Shown here in pieces: positions 33,631-45,856 of a stretch of DNA of 64,000 bases. The notes under the pieces are model-generated. The model was given only the letters and a program-made list of their open reading frames with translations. It made no database searches and was not told the origin of the DNA. Position 1 is the stretch's first letter. Every line of letters starts with the position of its first letter. A program made the position numbers and the translations under genes. The stretch comes from Lineus longissimus (taxonomy: Eukaryota; Nemertea; Pilidiophora; Heteronemertea; Lineidae): positions 18,708,039-18,772,038 of the forward strand of contig NC_088317.1 of assembly GCF_910592395.1 (NCBI RefSeq), in the 5' to 3' direction.

Positions 33631-35412
33631 GGCCTCCGTGAAAATACCACTCAAGAGGGGTTAATGTTCCAAAATAAAATTATTGTTTTACCGACTTGTA
33701 TAAATGATAGAACATGATAAATATCTAAGTGCAACTTGTGTGATAATTCTTTTGCAAATTGTTTATCAACATTATTGAGTTGGCAATGAAAATTGTTGTC
33801 AAAAAAACATTGAGAAAGTCTCCAAGAGTTAGGAAACTGGGAACATCAAATAACAGATACAACAAAATGTCATTAGCCTTGGAATACAAGTTGATATTGA
33901 TTTGAGCACTGTTCCTTTTATGTAGAGTGTTTCTGAAATGAGCTGGAATTGATGTTTTGTTGGCATATGGGATGATCAAATCCCCTCTAATAATGCATGC
34001 GTGACTATTGACTTGCTCCTTGACGTTGACTCATTTCACCCGTAGTTTCAGCCAGCTCGTTTGAGAAACAGAAACACTCCACACCATTGTTGCACGTTTA
34101 TTGTTTATTCTATTTATGTGATTATTACTTTAAAGTAGTATTATTAACTTATTGTATTATCACCAACAATAGGAAATAACATATTTATTTACTGTAAATC
34201 CCATTGATGAGAAAGTCTAAACCTGACTTAAGATATTAAAACGATTGTTTGGCTGCATCATCAGGTTTAGTTGTTTGAGAAATTCTGAGCTTGCAAATTT
34301 TATGGGGTTTACGGTACTACTTTGCTTTGTACACAGAGAATAAAATGTATAGAATAGGTTTCATTAATATACCGTAGGTGCCTGTGTTATCTTGCAGTAC
34401 ATCTGAACTACTTGCACATGCCCCAGGTATCCTGAGATGTCATACCATTCGTGTTTCTGATCTGTCATCTTTGCTCAACACATTATAGACCTAGAACACT
34501 GTAGTGATTTCATTCCTTATATCTATAGTATTAATCCAATAGTATTCTTGCACTCCATAGCTTGGAACTTTCCACTACACGTTCTTCAGCACAGACAAGC
34601 TTATTTTGATGTATAAAACGTAAGAAAAGTCCCTGTAATTGTTGTTCAAGTATCATGATATCCTCCTAATTTGTCCCCTTTCTTGTTACAGCTTGAATCA
34701 AATAGATTTGTGTCTTTCAATATTCGAAACTACCTGTTTATTGTGGCAATCATGTCAAATAAGTGTAATTTGTCCAAGAAACTTGGCTGGCACAGAAAAT
34801 GAGAATCTCCTTGATGAAGGAGATGGTCAGATGTCCTGTGCAGTGTGGGAGCGATTCTCAATCAAGTCAAACCATTATGAACGTTCCATGCTGTGAATAA
34901 ATTGCACATTTTTTCAGGGATGTGAAAAATATTAATGTCAATAAAATTATGTGTTGTCGTAGTAATGACATTGTTTATTGGTTGTCTTTATGGTGTGGAT
35001 CATTTGGATGTAATATGGGTCTGTTGGAAGCCCATACTTAATGAATCGGTCTTCTGAGGATGAAGTCACTGACGGCAGCAGAGGTAACAGCCAAATGATG
35101 GTTTCAGACATCAAAAGGCAACAGACCTTTGCAATGGCTTTCAGGACATATTCCAGTAGTTCTGGTTCTCGTTTCTGCTGAACGTCGTATCATGATGGAA
35201 TGAGCTGTTGGCTCGTTGCCATCAGGTAAATGTCGAGGAGAAAGTATAGTCACCAATGCTTGGATTCAACTTGGGTCTGGACCCTAGCCCAAGACCTGTC
35301 TGGCATGGTTAGACCTTCCAGGAGCAAAAAGGTCAGGGAGCGAAACAACCGCAATTCTACTGATGGCAGTGATGCAATAAAAAAGGTTTTACGGATAGCC
35401 TCTCTTTTTATG

Positions 35413-35872
35413 GCTTGAAGCCCATTGTCTAAGAATTGAAACTGGGAGACACTGTGGTCTAGATAGACAACTAAGAGTATGTGAGGTTTGTAAGTCAGGG
35501 GTGGTTGAGGATATGTCTCACTTCCTTGCGACATGCCCTATATATGCCTCTTCAAGGGCAAAGCTCAATGCCAGTATGATACAAGTAGTCGCCATTTTCT
35601 GTCTGTGTCGGATCTGACTAAAATATATCTGGAAAATCCTTCACCTCCCTCTGCTGAGATTATGAGATAATCAATGAGTTCTTTAAACAGCGTAACTCTG
35701 TATTGCCATGATTTCATTGGCATTACTATGATTTTATCTTTAAATAGTTGTGAGCTTATTTTGTATACACTGTAATTTCTTATGATATATTTTGTAATTA
35801 TTGTATGTTACCGTTGGCCCAATAGTGGGCGTTTTTAGTGTAATAGAAGAATTTGAATTTGAATTTGAATTT
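35413..35872 (+). mobile_element. Non-LTR retrotransposon 3' fragment
   Basis: From 35415 the plus strand encodes a degenerate end of a LINE ORF2. HCLRIETGRHC is followed by the C-terminal zinc-knuckle region with CEVC, DMSHFLATCP and YASSRAKL, a pattern (CxxC...H...C) typical of Jockey/CR1/L2-like reverse transcriptase C-termini, ending at a TGA near 35615. About 230 bp of 3'UTR follows, finishing in a (TTGAAT)n-type simple tail at about 35848-35872. It is 5'-truncated and inactive. Confidence 0.65.
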
Positions 35873-36651
35873 AGCCTCGGATGGCCTTTTTTACTGTCCG
35901 AAGTTTTGATTGGGCAAAAGGGGATGTGTCACGTGATACCGTTGTTATAAACAATATGGAGGACAAGAGCAAAAGTTTTGAAGTTTTTGACAATATTTGA
36001 CATGAAGTTTCCAATGAAAATGACGCAAAACTTGATGGAATAGAAGTGTTTTTACGTAGATTTGTTTGGTAAGCGTAAGCCATTGTTCAAGTTTTGTAGA
36101 TGGAATGTTGAGCAGAAGTTTGAATTACCAATCGCAATGCCATTGCCAGCAAATGATTGATTCAGACTGACGGACACTATCTATCACACTATGACTATGA
36201 GTATGAAAACCCCCAAAAAGTGACTGCACTCTGCAGAACGGACTCGGCAGAAGAGTCTCAGCTTTGGTGGTTGCTGTGTCCAGGTAGGGTCAGATGTAAG
36301 CCGAAGAGAGCAGGCCGGGTTATAGGGGGATGTTATTGTTAGTAGTATTGTACACTTCACGATGACATGGTACAGTACACATTTAAAACCAACAACACAT
36401 GGGTCACCCCGCATCCACTGCACTGTGCACATGGTCACGGTGTTTAGCCTAAAGCCAGTTCAACGTAGAAAAGAGGTAGATGGCGTCAGGCAAATTATGC
36501 CAGTATGAATGACTAGAATGGCATGACGGCATGTGATGTGTGGTGAGGCCAGGTCTTTGAATGCACAATTCCCTCCCCCAGGAGCTCCTGGTATGGTTTT
36601 GTTGAGACCCGTGTTCTGACAGTTTGCCTTTCGTCTGTACAGCTATTCGAG

Positions 36652-39600
36652 ATGCCTCCTAAGAAAGGGAAGAAGAAGGGAGGAAAGAAGGGGAAGAAGG
36701 GTGGAAAGAAGAAAGTGTTGAAGGGAATGACAGAAATTCCTGAACTACTTGTCAAGAGATTGCTGAAACACTATGAGAATCAGTGCAAGGCCACACAATG
36801 TGCCATCAGCCCTTACATGAAGAAACTGATGAAGGACTGCATGGAGAAAAATCAGCTTCTTGTCAAAGTAAGAATTTGTGAAATAAAAAAAAGTAGCTTT
36901 GCTTGACCTTGGGCATTGGATGAAAGCGATGATTTAAAAAAATTACAATCTCGGGTCAAAGTTCATGAAAAAAGAGCTCACTATTGCTATGCTAAGAAGA
37001 GCTGTTATCAATAAAAAATCCATTTTACTTTCATGAATGGGCCTTTTTTTGGTAGCCTTTGCAGCATTCAATGAAATTATGTTATGTTGTAAATGTATGC
37101 CTGGGGCCAATTGACATAAAACTAGCAAGAGATAATAATATGGCAACCCTGTAACCTTATGCACAAGAACTGCTTTAAACCTAACTTTTGTATTCCACTT
37201 CCAGATAATCTTAGAACCTCTGCCTGTAGAAAGCAAAGATGATCCTCAAGTCACTTTAGAGCCGTTGATCTCCTCCCTCCGAGGTGAACGCTATACATAC
37301 ATCAAGGATATCCATATTTGGGATATGTTGATGAAGTATGAAAATATTGCCACACTGGTGAGTAATAAACTGAAAAATATTTTTAAAAAGACCCCGTTTC
37401 CAACGATTGTCAAGCAGAGAATTGCCCTCTCTGTCACAAGAGGAAGCGACCAGGAATAGGACCCATGATCAAAGTGGAGAGAGGCGGATTCTCTCATAAA
37501 TACATCAATCTTACCTCTGTGCAGTGGCAGCCCTGTCAAGCTGTACTGCTGTAATGAACACATTCTTATTCAGTTCATATTCAAATTCAACATGTGAAAC
37601 AGTTATTAAGTCTCTTTGTATTCATTTCAGGCGTTATTCCTTGAGAAGGGATTCTACCAGATTCGGAGCGTGGAGATGATCGACTGTCTGATTGAGCCTC
37701 ATTCTGTGGAGAGATTGTCCAGGTCGTTTCCATACTGTAAAACACTGACACACATTATCCTAGACTACAATGAGTAAGCCCTTCTAGTTGCAACATTTTC
37801 CCTGTAAAAAAACGGTCTAAATGATCCTACCTTTTTGACAAATGCCACATGCATTGGAAATTTAGTGAATTCATTTTAAAATGGCTAATCAGATCTAACT
37901 TTGAGTCCTGACACTGCTAACATTAGAACTTTTATGCTGCTCAGACAAATTTGCTTGGTGGCTACTTTTATAAACAATATATTTCAGCTTTGGAGATGAA
38001 GGTTGCAGAGGGCTCTGTAAAGGACTTGATGGCAACAAGACCATGTTATCAGTCAGTATGTGCTACTGTGACCTCAGTCGTGATAGCGGGAACGTGCTCG
38101 GCAACATGATAGCAACGACGGCTGTGAGGGAATTATATTTGGATGGCAATGAGTTGGGCTGTGAGGGGGCGATAGATATTATCAAGCTTTGTGTTGATCA
38201 GGCCGAGTTGGAGACACATCAGAAGGAGGAAGAGGAGAAGAGGAAGGCTGAGGAAGAGGACGCAGCAAAGACTAACCCAGGTGAGTCTTCTTCTCGATCG
38301 AGACAATCACTTTCAATCTTACAATGTCAGCGGTTCTGACTTTAACATTTTTAGGTAGGTTATATTTCATCGAAATGTGGTAAATGTGGTGAAATGTTCA
38401 TTCGTTGAGCAGACACTTCCAGGCCCCTTATGGTCATGATAGCATTACTTCTACTGTCGTACCTTATTCCGTTTGAGCATTGTGGTCTTAGGCTTGAGAG
38501 TTTGGACGTCTTTATTATTGATCGATATTTGTTCTCAAACACATTGATCCCTTTCCAGCAGCGGGAACGATGATCAGTCGAACCAGCAGTGCCTCCGCGA
38601 AGAGTGAGGAGAGCAAACCGGCCTCGGCCAAAAAGGGAAAGGAAGGGGGAAAGGGCAAGAAGAAGAAGAAGGGCAAAAAAGGCAAAAAGAAGAAGGAGGC
38701 TCCACCCCCGGCTGTTGGCCCGTGGATTCATAAACTACACTTGGCTGATAACGCCATTGATGGATTCTGTTCTGATACGTTTGCACCTGTCATATGCATG
38801 AGGTTGTTTAAACAGTAAGTTCTGGTGGACATTCAATAGGAAGACGGGTTTGGAGCCCTCTCTAGTTCAAAACGACCACTCCAGGGAATCGCATCATTTC
38901 TTTCCTGAGATAAAAATGGGGCCCATTTAGGGAAAAAGTTCTTTAATATTGCCAGAAGTATATGTGGGACCAGACTCTGGACAGTGGCTGATATCCAAAT
39001 GTGATCAGTCAAAGATGCAATATCCAGGGCAGCAAAGCTTATTCCTTACCATAATAACATACTTATGAGTGATTTGAAAGATGCAGGGGCTACATTCAGT
39101 ATTCTTCCTATTTCGCAGACTGCTGATTCATTCCACGTGCCTTGAAGAGATAGATTTAGATAAGAACCTCATCGGTGATTTAGGAGGACGTGAGATAATG
39201 ACAGGGCTGGAGATGAGAAAAGAAGGTAAGAAATGACATTTGTGACCATTCACATCAAAACACCATATCTATTAAAGTGTAGTTGAGTCGTGAGCTTGTC
39301 AATTTTGTCAAAATGACTTGCTTTGACAGTAAATAACCTTGAGTTTGTGTGATACCTTTTCAGCTAAACTGAAATCTGTTGGTGTTCGAACCTCTCACCG
39401 TTTGAGTGCTGACGTCTACAACACGATTCACAAATTAGGAGCGGCCGTCAAAAAGAAAAAGAAGGGAAAAGGCAAAAAGGGGAAAAAAGTAAGTATGTTT
39501 AACTGTTCAGTCGTTCATTTTCTGCGTTGCATGCCGGTTATCACATTGGTCATTCAGATTGATAAACAGTTACGGGCCACAATAGATATTTGCCAAAGTC

Positions 39601-39690
39601 TTTTGTAAAAAGACTTTTAAAGGCATCATGATCATTACAGCAAGTTATAAAAACTATTTTCTTTCATTTATCTTACAGAAAAAGAAGTGA
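36652..39690 (+). CDS. Lysine-rich leucine-rich-repeat protein, unnamed
   Basis: Exons 36652-36867, 37205-37357, 37631-37773, 37988-38280, 38559-38814, 39119-39225, 39364-39488, 39679-39690; 434 residues. I do not recognise a named orthologue. The protein begins MPPKKGKKKGGKKGKKG and has similar polybasic tracts in the middle (about residues 290-315) and at the end (KKKKKGKGKKGKKKKK). Between them are ribonuclease-inhibitor-type LRR units: LTHIILDYNEFGDEG, VRELYLDGNELGCEGA, IHKLHLADNAIDG, LEEIDLDKNLIGDLGG. A charged coiled-coil-like stretch (HQKEEEEKRKAEEED) precedes the middle tract. The arrangement resembles LRR proteins of axonemes or nucleoli, but that is inference. The last exon codes only Lys-Lys-Lys-stop. 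Exon 5 has a tandem CAGCAG acceptor that could add or remove one residue. Confidence 0.85.
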
Positions 39691-40171
39691 GAGACCAATG
39701 GAGATTGCCAAATATTGCCAAACTGCCAGAATGTTTCCCTGCATCAGAGATGTGTCCTTGTCTTGTTTGTGAAGTTGGTGATCATGGATTGGGTGACATT
39801 CACTTCAGATTTGAACATTCAGGATTTATTGTGTGAAGTATTGAAAAGACAAATAGAACTGACAAGGATTGCAGCAGCAAGAAATGGTTTTTGATCTCCA
39901 TCTGTCATCAATATCATGTCGAGATGTTTCAAACTTCTTCTCCTTCATATTATGCCACCATATCCTGTAGCCTTCTCTATCCTGCTGTTCATAACTAAAC
40001 TCCGTCCTTATTGTATGTATGTGCCTTCGGATCTTCAGGTGCAAAAAAATGTATTCTTAGAACTTATTTTGTACAAAGTAAGACTAGAATCCAAATAATG
40101 TATCATTATTTCATTGTTAACTTTGTTATCTTGTCCAAACTACGTATATGATTGTGATATATTTTCCTGTG

Positions 40172-40177
40172 AATAAA
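40172..40177 (+). terminator. LRR gene poly(A) signal
   Basis: AATAAA about 480 nt after the stop codon of the LRR gene. It is the only canonical plus-strand signal before the convergent neighbour. Confidence 0.6.
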
Positions 40178-40656
40178 ATTCTATTATTGCAACATGGTGT
40201 TGAATGATTTGTATGATCCCAGCTCAGTTGCAGATACCAAGACAATGCCATGATGAGTGGTGATATCAGTTTAATTACGATGCCAACTTCTGATGACATA
40301 ACATTGGTAACGCAACACGTTACGAGCCAACAGCCCACCAATGACGTCGCAATGATGCACTAGATCTCGTGAGCCGCAAGTGGTTCACCATGGTCTTTCA
40401 CCTTGTTTGTTGTTTTTTCTGGTTGTAAAACCTCGTGTCCAGAGTAGGAACGCGAGTGCCTCCACCCCCTGGCAGATCAGAAGCTACCTCATTGCCCGGC
40501 ACTCGTGATATCTAACTCCATTATCTTCAGCGGTTCATTTGAAACTATTGAATGTGGTATTATCATGATGAGGGTGAATGTTGCTCAAGTGATATAAAGG
40601 GGAGTAGGTTCATTCAAGGTAGAAAGACATCAAGACATCTTTTTCAAATGACACAT

Positions 40657-40662
40657 TTTATT
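40657..40662 (-). terminator. CDC16 poly(A) signal
   Basis: AATAAA on the minus strand about 100 nt after the CDC16 stop, giving a short 3'UTR. Confidence 0.6.
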
Positions 40663-40763
40663 TCATTGTTTGGCTTACTGATAAACATGTCATGTGGTAC
40701 AATTTTCACAAATATTTGACACCCCAAACTGAGACTGTCTGACAGCTCAGACAACTCATTCCA

Positions 40764-43700
40764 TCAGTCATTCCCTTCGATTGAAATAGTTGAGGACTCG
40801 AAATTTGAGGCAGACATACATGTAGTGGAAGTGTCAAAATTTGATGTTGACAAGGTGGACGCGTCAAATATGGAATTGGTCTCTTCGGCCCCATCACAGG
40901 GTGACATCTCGTTCATTAATTGTCCAATAGAGTTAGTTAGCATCGTCGTTGAGAATGTGTCATCACGACGTAACCCTAATGCCTTGTGGAAATAGTCTAT
41001 GGCCATGGCACTTTCACCGATGAGCGAGTAGGCGTATCCTATCGCAGAGTATGTGGAGGGGTTCTGTGGTGATAAGATGAGTGCCTTGCGATGATAGTCG
41101 AGGGCGTCTTCATATTTTCTGAAATTGATAACACAAGATATCTAAAAATTGGAAAAATATTAAATACACATGTAGAACACATTTATATCATTTTGAGATT
41201 TACGACCTTAACTAAAGAGAGTTGTTGACGGTATCTTGTATGGTATGGTGATTGGCTTACTTTAATTTCCTGCAAGTGTGTCCCATATTGTTCAGCAGAG
41301 GTTCCCACTTTTCTGCGATGACCTCGCTGCTCACAGCTTGTATCTTCTCCAAGGCATCCAGGAAATACTTCTCAGCACCGTGCCAACTGAAAAAGGAAAA
41401 AGCATGCCATTTTAGACTCAGAGGAAAAAGTATTTTGTTTTTCATTTCCGTGGCTTAGTTGAAAGAATACGTTGATGACATTGTAGCATCCATTTTGCCA
41501 AGACAGGTTTTAACCCAAGAAATGTTCCAAGTTTCCCCGTGGATGAATGTCCAGAATGACACCATATTCCCACTCTTCTCAATGTTCCTGATTGTGGACT
41601 CGTATCTTGAAAACATCTCTTACTCTTGGTTTTGAAAGGCAATGACACCCATCTCGTGGAGAACAAATGGATCTTCTGGAGCTATCGTTAGAGCCTGCGT
41701 GAAGAATCTCTCTGCCAGCTTTGGGTTGTTGGTCAGGCCGTATTCTAAACCGATGTAGAGGACAGGCAGATGACACCTACAAAAATATTCTGGGCGTTAT
41801 TTGCGACAAATGTGAGGTAAAGAATTGATGCAAATCTGATCTCTAGAACTATTCAAATTGAGAGTTTGGTCGCGTATGCACACATTAGCCTTAGCATACA
41901 GGGCTATTGACTCAGTGGAAACAAGTGGTAGGGAGCCCAGAATCTCAAAATGCCAGCCTCTTCCAGAACCACCAAGGTTTAGTCAGGCACACGATTCTAG
42001 CTCTCAGCATGACTGTATAGGGAACTGAGTATCCTTTCCAAGCTTACCCTTTCATAAGTTGTGCAGCAGTGAAATATGCAGCCATAGCTTGGTCGTGTTC
42101 ATTCTCTGAGGCAAATGAATGTCCAAACGCCAACCACGCCGGCCCAAATACCCGGTCTAACGTCGTCGCTTTGCTGAAGTACCTCCGGGCAGGCTCGTTC
42201 TTCCCCACGACAAGGTAGTAGCAGCCCACGGCAAACCAGGCCACAGGTTTATTCGGGTAGAGGTCAACGAGTTTGTGAGCCAAGTGAAACAGATCTGAAA
42301 AGAAATATAGTGTTCTAAAAAGTTGGATATGGACATAAAGTATGCTTTCTACATCTGCTATTAAGTGCCATCCGTTTGTCTGGTCCTAGTTCCAGTCAAA
42401 ACTCAAAAAGATAGTGCTGTCAATGGTATTGGCCATGTAACCACGGGGCATGGCTCCATAAGCCAAGAGTCTCACTGGAACAAGTTACACATAATCTCAT
42501 TTGTCCTTTATGTCTTAGTGTTTGCAGTAGCAACATCCTAACTAAACTCAAACAGCAAATACTTTCAGTATCAGTTACCATTGGACTTCTGTAGCTCCAC
42601 CAACACAGCAATATGTAATGGTAAACAGTGACTGTGGTAAGGATCCTTTTTTAACACCCTGCAGCAAATAAAGGAACAATCATTAGGGGTTGCTTCTTGA
42701 TTATCCAAGGGGCAAGGTGAAATTACGCAGTGTCGAGTTCAAAGGTACTTCTCTCAAACTGACTGGTTCTGCTTTGGCTCCAAGCAAAACTGACAGTTGG
42801 TTTGGATCAAGTAGATTCGAGTTACTTCAAGCATTGACCAGCATCATCATAACCATGAACTGCTACTACTATAGAGAATGTTACAAACAGACTACTAACA
42901 TACTAATGATTCCATACACTATGTATTGCACAGAATGCGAATACATTAACAGACATCACAATTGTTGTAAAATAACTCACTTACATTGAGGTTATTTTCG
43001 CACACTCTCTAAAATCACAGTTGTAGTAATGTCTCTCAGCCAGGTTGACAACAACATCTAGGTTTTCATGGAGGGTGTCGAGTGATCCAGGGATGGCCAG
43101 CTCACTGGGTTTATTATACTGGAAGACACAAACAGCTGTGAAGTGATAACTGTAACAGATTCATTGTTCAATATACAATGATGATGGAACTGGCAAACAA
43201 ATGGCTTGATCTCTTTCCCTCTCTACTGTCCACTTGAATGGCTTCTCTTGTTTCCCCTGGCATTGATGCCAGGAATCCATCTCAAGCTACTCACCACAAG
43301 GAAGGTGTCTTTTGTTTGTCTGCTATAGGCAACAGGTACAATGAAAGATTTGAACCAAATCTCTTAGTCTCACCTTCTTGAGTTTATTTTCATACAGAAA
43401 TCGTACGAGTTCAATCTCTTCCTCCGGACACTGTTTACTGATTGGCAGGGAGTCCAAGAGTTCTCGTTCCTCCTGTGCAGACATCATGTTATTGTTGACG
43501 AGATGGTTAAATGCCTCGTAACAATGCACATCCAGTCTCAAAGCTTCTCGGAAACATTCCGCGGCCAGATTGCGATTGTCCATGCACTCGTAGACCTTCC
43601 CTCTCAGGAGACATATAGAGGCATTCATCTGTAGATTTAGAATATATCTATATTCATGAGAGATGGAATGCTCTAAAACTTTCATCATCAAGATACTGTG

Positions 43701-45077
43701 TTGACGCAATGAAGCTCGTTGAGGGACGCCAGTACAAAAGGCCAAGACATGTAAAAACTACGAGTCTCTAAAGTCTATTGCCGAAAACTCATTACTTCCA
43801 AGCAGAAGCTACATTTCAAACTTAAAGACTTTAGTATCCTCCAGATCTTACCCCTTTCACAGGTACACCATCATCTGATTCTTGATTGATTTTCGTGGTT
43901 GATTTGTTTGAAGAAGCCTCTGGTGTGTCCAAGATGTCCAGGGATTCCTGCCATTCCTTACACTCATACTGAAAAAGAATCTGAATATTATAAGGTAACT
44001 TCAAGAAATAGTATTTTATGTCCAATTAGATATTTTAAACAAGCTACAAGTTCTTGAAATGGTCTTAGTCTGTCCAAATAATTGATTTGTCACCTCACAT
44101 AATGACAGATTTAGAAAAAGTAATGTTGTGATCCACCATCCTGCTGTTGCAATTTTTACTTATTATACGAAGTCAAATTATTCAAGTTGTCTTCATCAAT
44201 CTTCTCCTTTAAATCACTGTAGCCAAGTCTCAGTCAACATGTCCCATGATATAACAGCAGTCAAGGCAATTAGAATGGACAACCTTTTGCCTACAATCAA
44301 AACTCCAGAAATACTTACAACCAATTAATCAACTTACATGACATTTCGCTGCAAGGTACCGACATGCAAGATGACTTTTATGGAGATTCCTTGACACAAG
44401 TAAATGTGCTGCCCTGTGATACTGGCCCGTCAGGAACATGGTCTGGCCATACCAGTAGATATCCAAGATCTCACCTTTGGATAAGGAGAGAATCTTGTCC
44501 GCCCAGAATAACGCACTGTCATACTGATGCTGGAAAATGGATTTTAAAAGTTATTCACTTCCATGTGACAAGTAGTTTTAAGCGTTTTTTTGAAAACCTG
44601 AGTGAATGTGGACTTCCAAGACCGTGTCTGTGAATGATTGATGAAGCTGTCATGTCACACAGAAGTCAGTCATGCTCAGCCTCAGCAATGAATTCGCATC
44701 TCATACTGATACTCATACTAGACATAGAGCAGTGCCTGTGGTCAAGGAGGATGAAAGTGGTCGAACTTCCAAACATATGGGGTCATCTACTGTCCAAAAC
44801 AATGTCAAGACAGTTCTCTTCCAACAACACTTCATGTTATTTCAGTTTTGATGAGTTCCGCCAGGTGGCGTAAATTTTAAAACGAACGTTTTTTCTCACT
44901 TTGAAGTCATTTTTCTCAAAAACTACAACAGATTTTGCAACAAAGTAAAGTTTTCCTACGCCTATATGTAACCTTTATTACCTTATCAATATAATCATGC
45001 AAAACAGATCGCAGTTTGACCAGATCAAGGGCATTTATTGCCTTCAAACACTGCTCTCCTTCGGATTCGCCCGCCAT
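40764..45077 (-). CDS. CDC16: Anaphase-promoting complex subunit 6
   Basis: Exons in transcript order: 45077-44982, 44529-44338, 43968-43852, 43628-43374, 43118-42985, 42658-42579, 42294-42048, 41776-41624, 41386-41261, 41118-40764; 584 residues (human about 620). CDC16/APC6 is a TPR scaffold subunit of the APC/C ubiquitin ligase that drives mitotic exit. Diagnostic stretches: SALFWADKILSLS and QYHRAAHLL near the N-terminus, ASICLLRGKVYE, NLDVVVNLAERHYYNCDF, HKLVDLYPNKPVAWFAVGCY, EHDQAMAAYFTAAQLMKGCH, YIGLEYGLTNN, EDPFVLHEMGV, KWEPLLNNMGH and YHKALGLRRDDTFS. TPR motifs fill most of the length after about residue 140. The C-terminal tail is Ser/Thr-rich, as in vertebrates but with unrelated sequence. 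ATG lies in AACATGGCGG, a YY1-like context. Divergent from AKAP14. Certain. Confidence 0.96.
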
Positions 45078-45856
45078 GTTGAAGAAATCTGTGGGCCAAT
45101 AAGATGTCGCGAAAGCTATGGCTTTCCGAAGACCTTTTATGAACCAGCTGCTGATTGGTCAACTTTGTTAGTAGTATTGCAATCTCCCGGGCGCCGGGCC
45201 AAATGTCCAATTTACATCCACCCGCCGAAATTGTGGCAGAGACAGTAGGTTGAGTGAGGCTCGGCAACGATGATTACCTTTGACGACGCTTGGAGAATGG
45301 TAGTGTTGTTGACCTTGGATACTAAAAATTATAGAGGAAGAAAAACCTGAATAAATAAAGATTTTGACACAATTTAGTATATCAAAAAGGTTAGGAGTAT
45401 TTAGTATAGTATTGCGTGTTGTTAGGAAGAGTTTGACTTGTGATGTACCCGGTAGTTCTGGAATTGTCTGCATTTTGCAAGTTGGCCCAGGCTAAATCCT
45501 GCTCCTGAAATTTTCATAAATTTTTATTCTTCTTCAGGCAATCAGTGGCCCTCTGGCCCTGTCATGTGCGTCCTCATAATACATGTATTAACATTGTGTT
45601 TCGTGATATCGACAAATGTAAATAAGAAAAATACATCTTGGTCCCTTAGTGGCCACAGGTACGGCTGCTACTACTACTAGTACTCAGTCCGAGTACTACT
45701 AGGCCTACGTCATTTGGACTCTCCGGATGGTCTGGCTTCGTAATGAGGCGATCCAATGACGATATGATGAGGAATTTATGAGAGATGAGAGAACACTTCA
45801 ACGTTACTCGAGTTCCATATTGTAAATCTTCGAATGTATTCTTTTGACAGATCAAG
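45078..45856. promoter_or_regulatory. CDC16/AKAP14 divergent intergenic region
   Basis: A 779-bp segment between start codons. It contains copy B of the shared element (45181-45300, about 105 bp from the CDC16 ATG) and a near-perfect hairpin CTAGTACTC-AGTCC-GAGTACT around 45676-45700. Confidence 0.65.
45181..45300 (+). repeat. Dispersed promoter element, copy B
   Basis: A 120-bp copy with GGGCGCCGGGCCAAATGTCC at its left end, AAATTGTGGCAGAGACAGT in the middle, and TGACGACGCTTGGAGAATGG at its right end. It closely matches copy C (54025-54150) along its whole length and copy A (30355-30420) over its right half. Confidence 0.9.

Larger units (their letters stand above)
33288..36651. other. SELENOT 3' region and intergenic DNA
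   Basis: An AATAAA at 33625 could end SELENOT; others follow near 33.67 and 34.94 kb. The remainder is AT-rich, with a LINE fragment at 35413-35872. GTTTG followed by GTAAGC near 36070 could be the donor of a 5'UTR exon for the LRR gene at 36652, whose ATG is preceded by a CAG acceptor. No other gene is recognised. Confidence 0.5.
39691..40763. other. Convergent 3' region of LRR gene and CDC16
   Basis: 3'UTRs facing each other: plus-strand AATAAA at 40172 for the LRR gene and minus-strand AATAAA at 40657 for CDC16. No further gene is seen. Confidence 0.6.
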
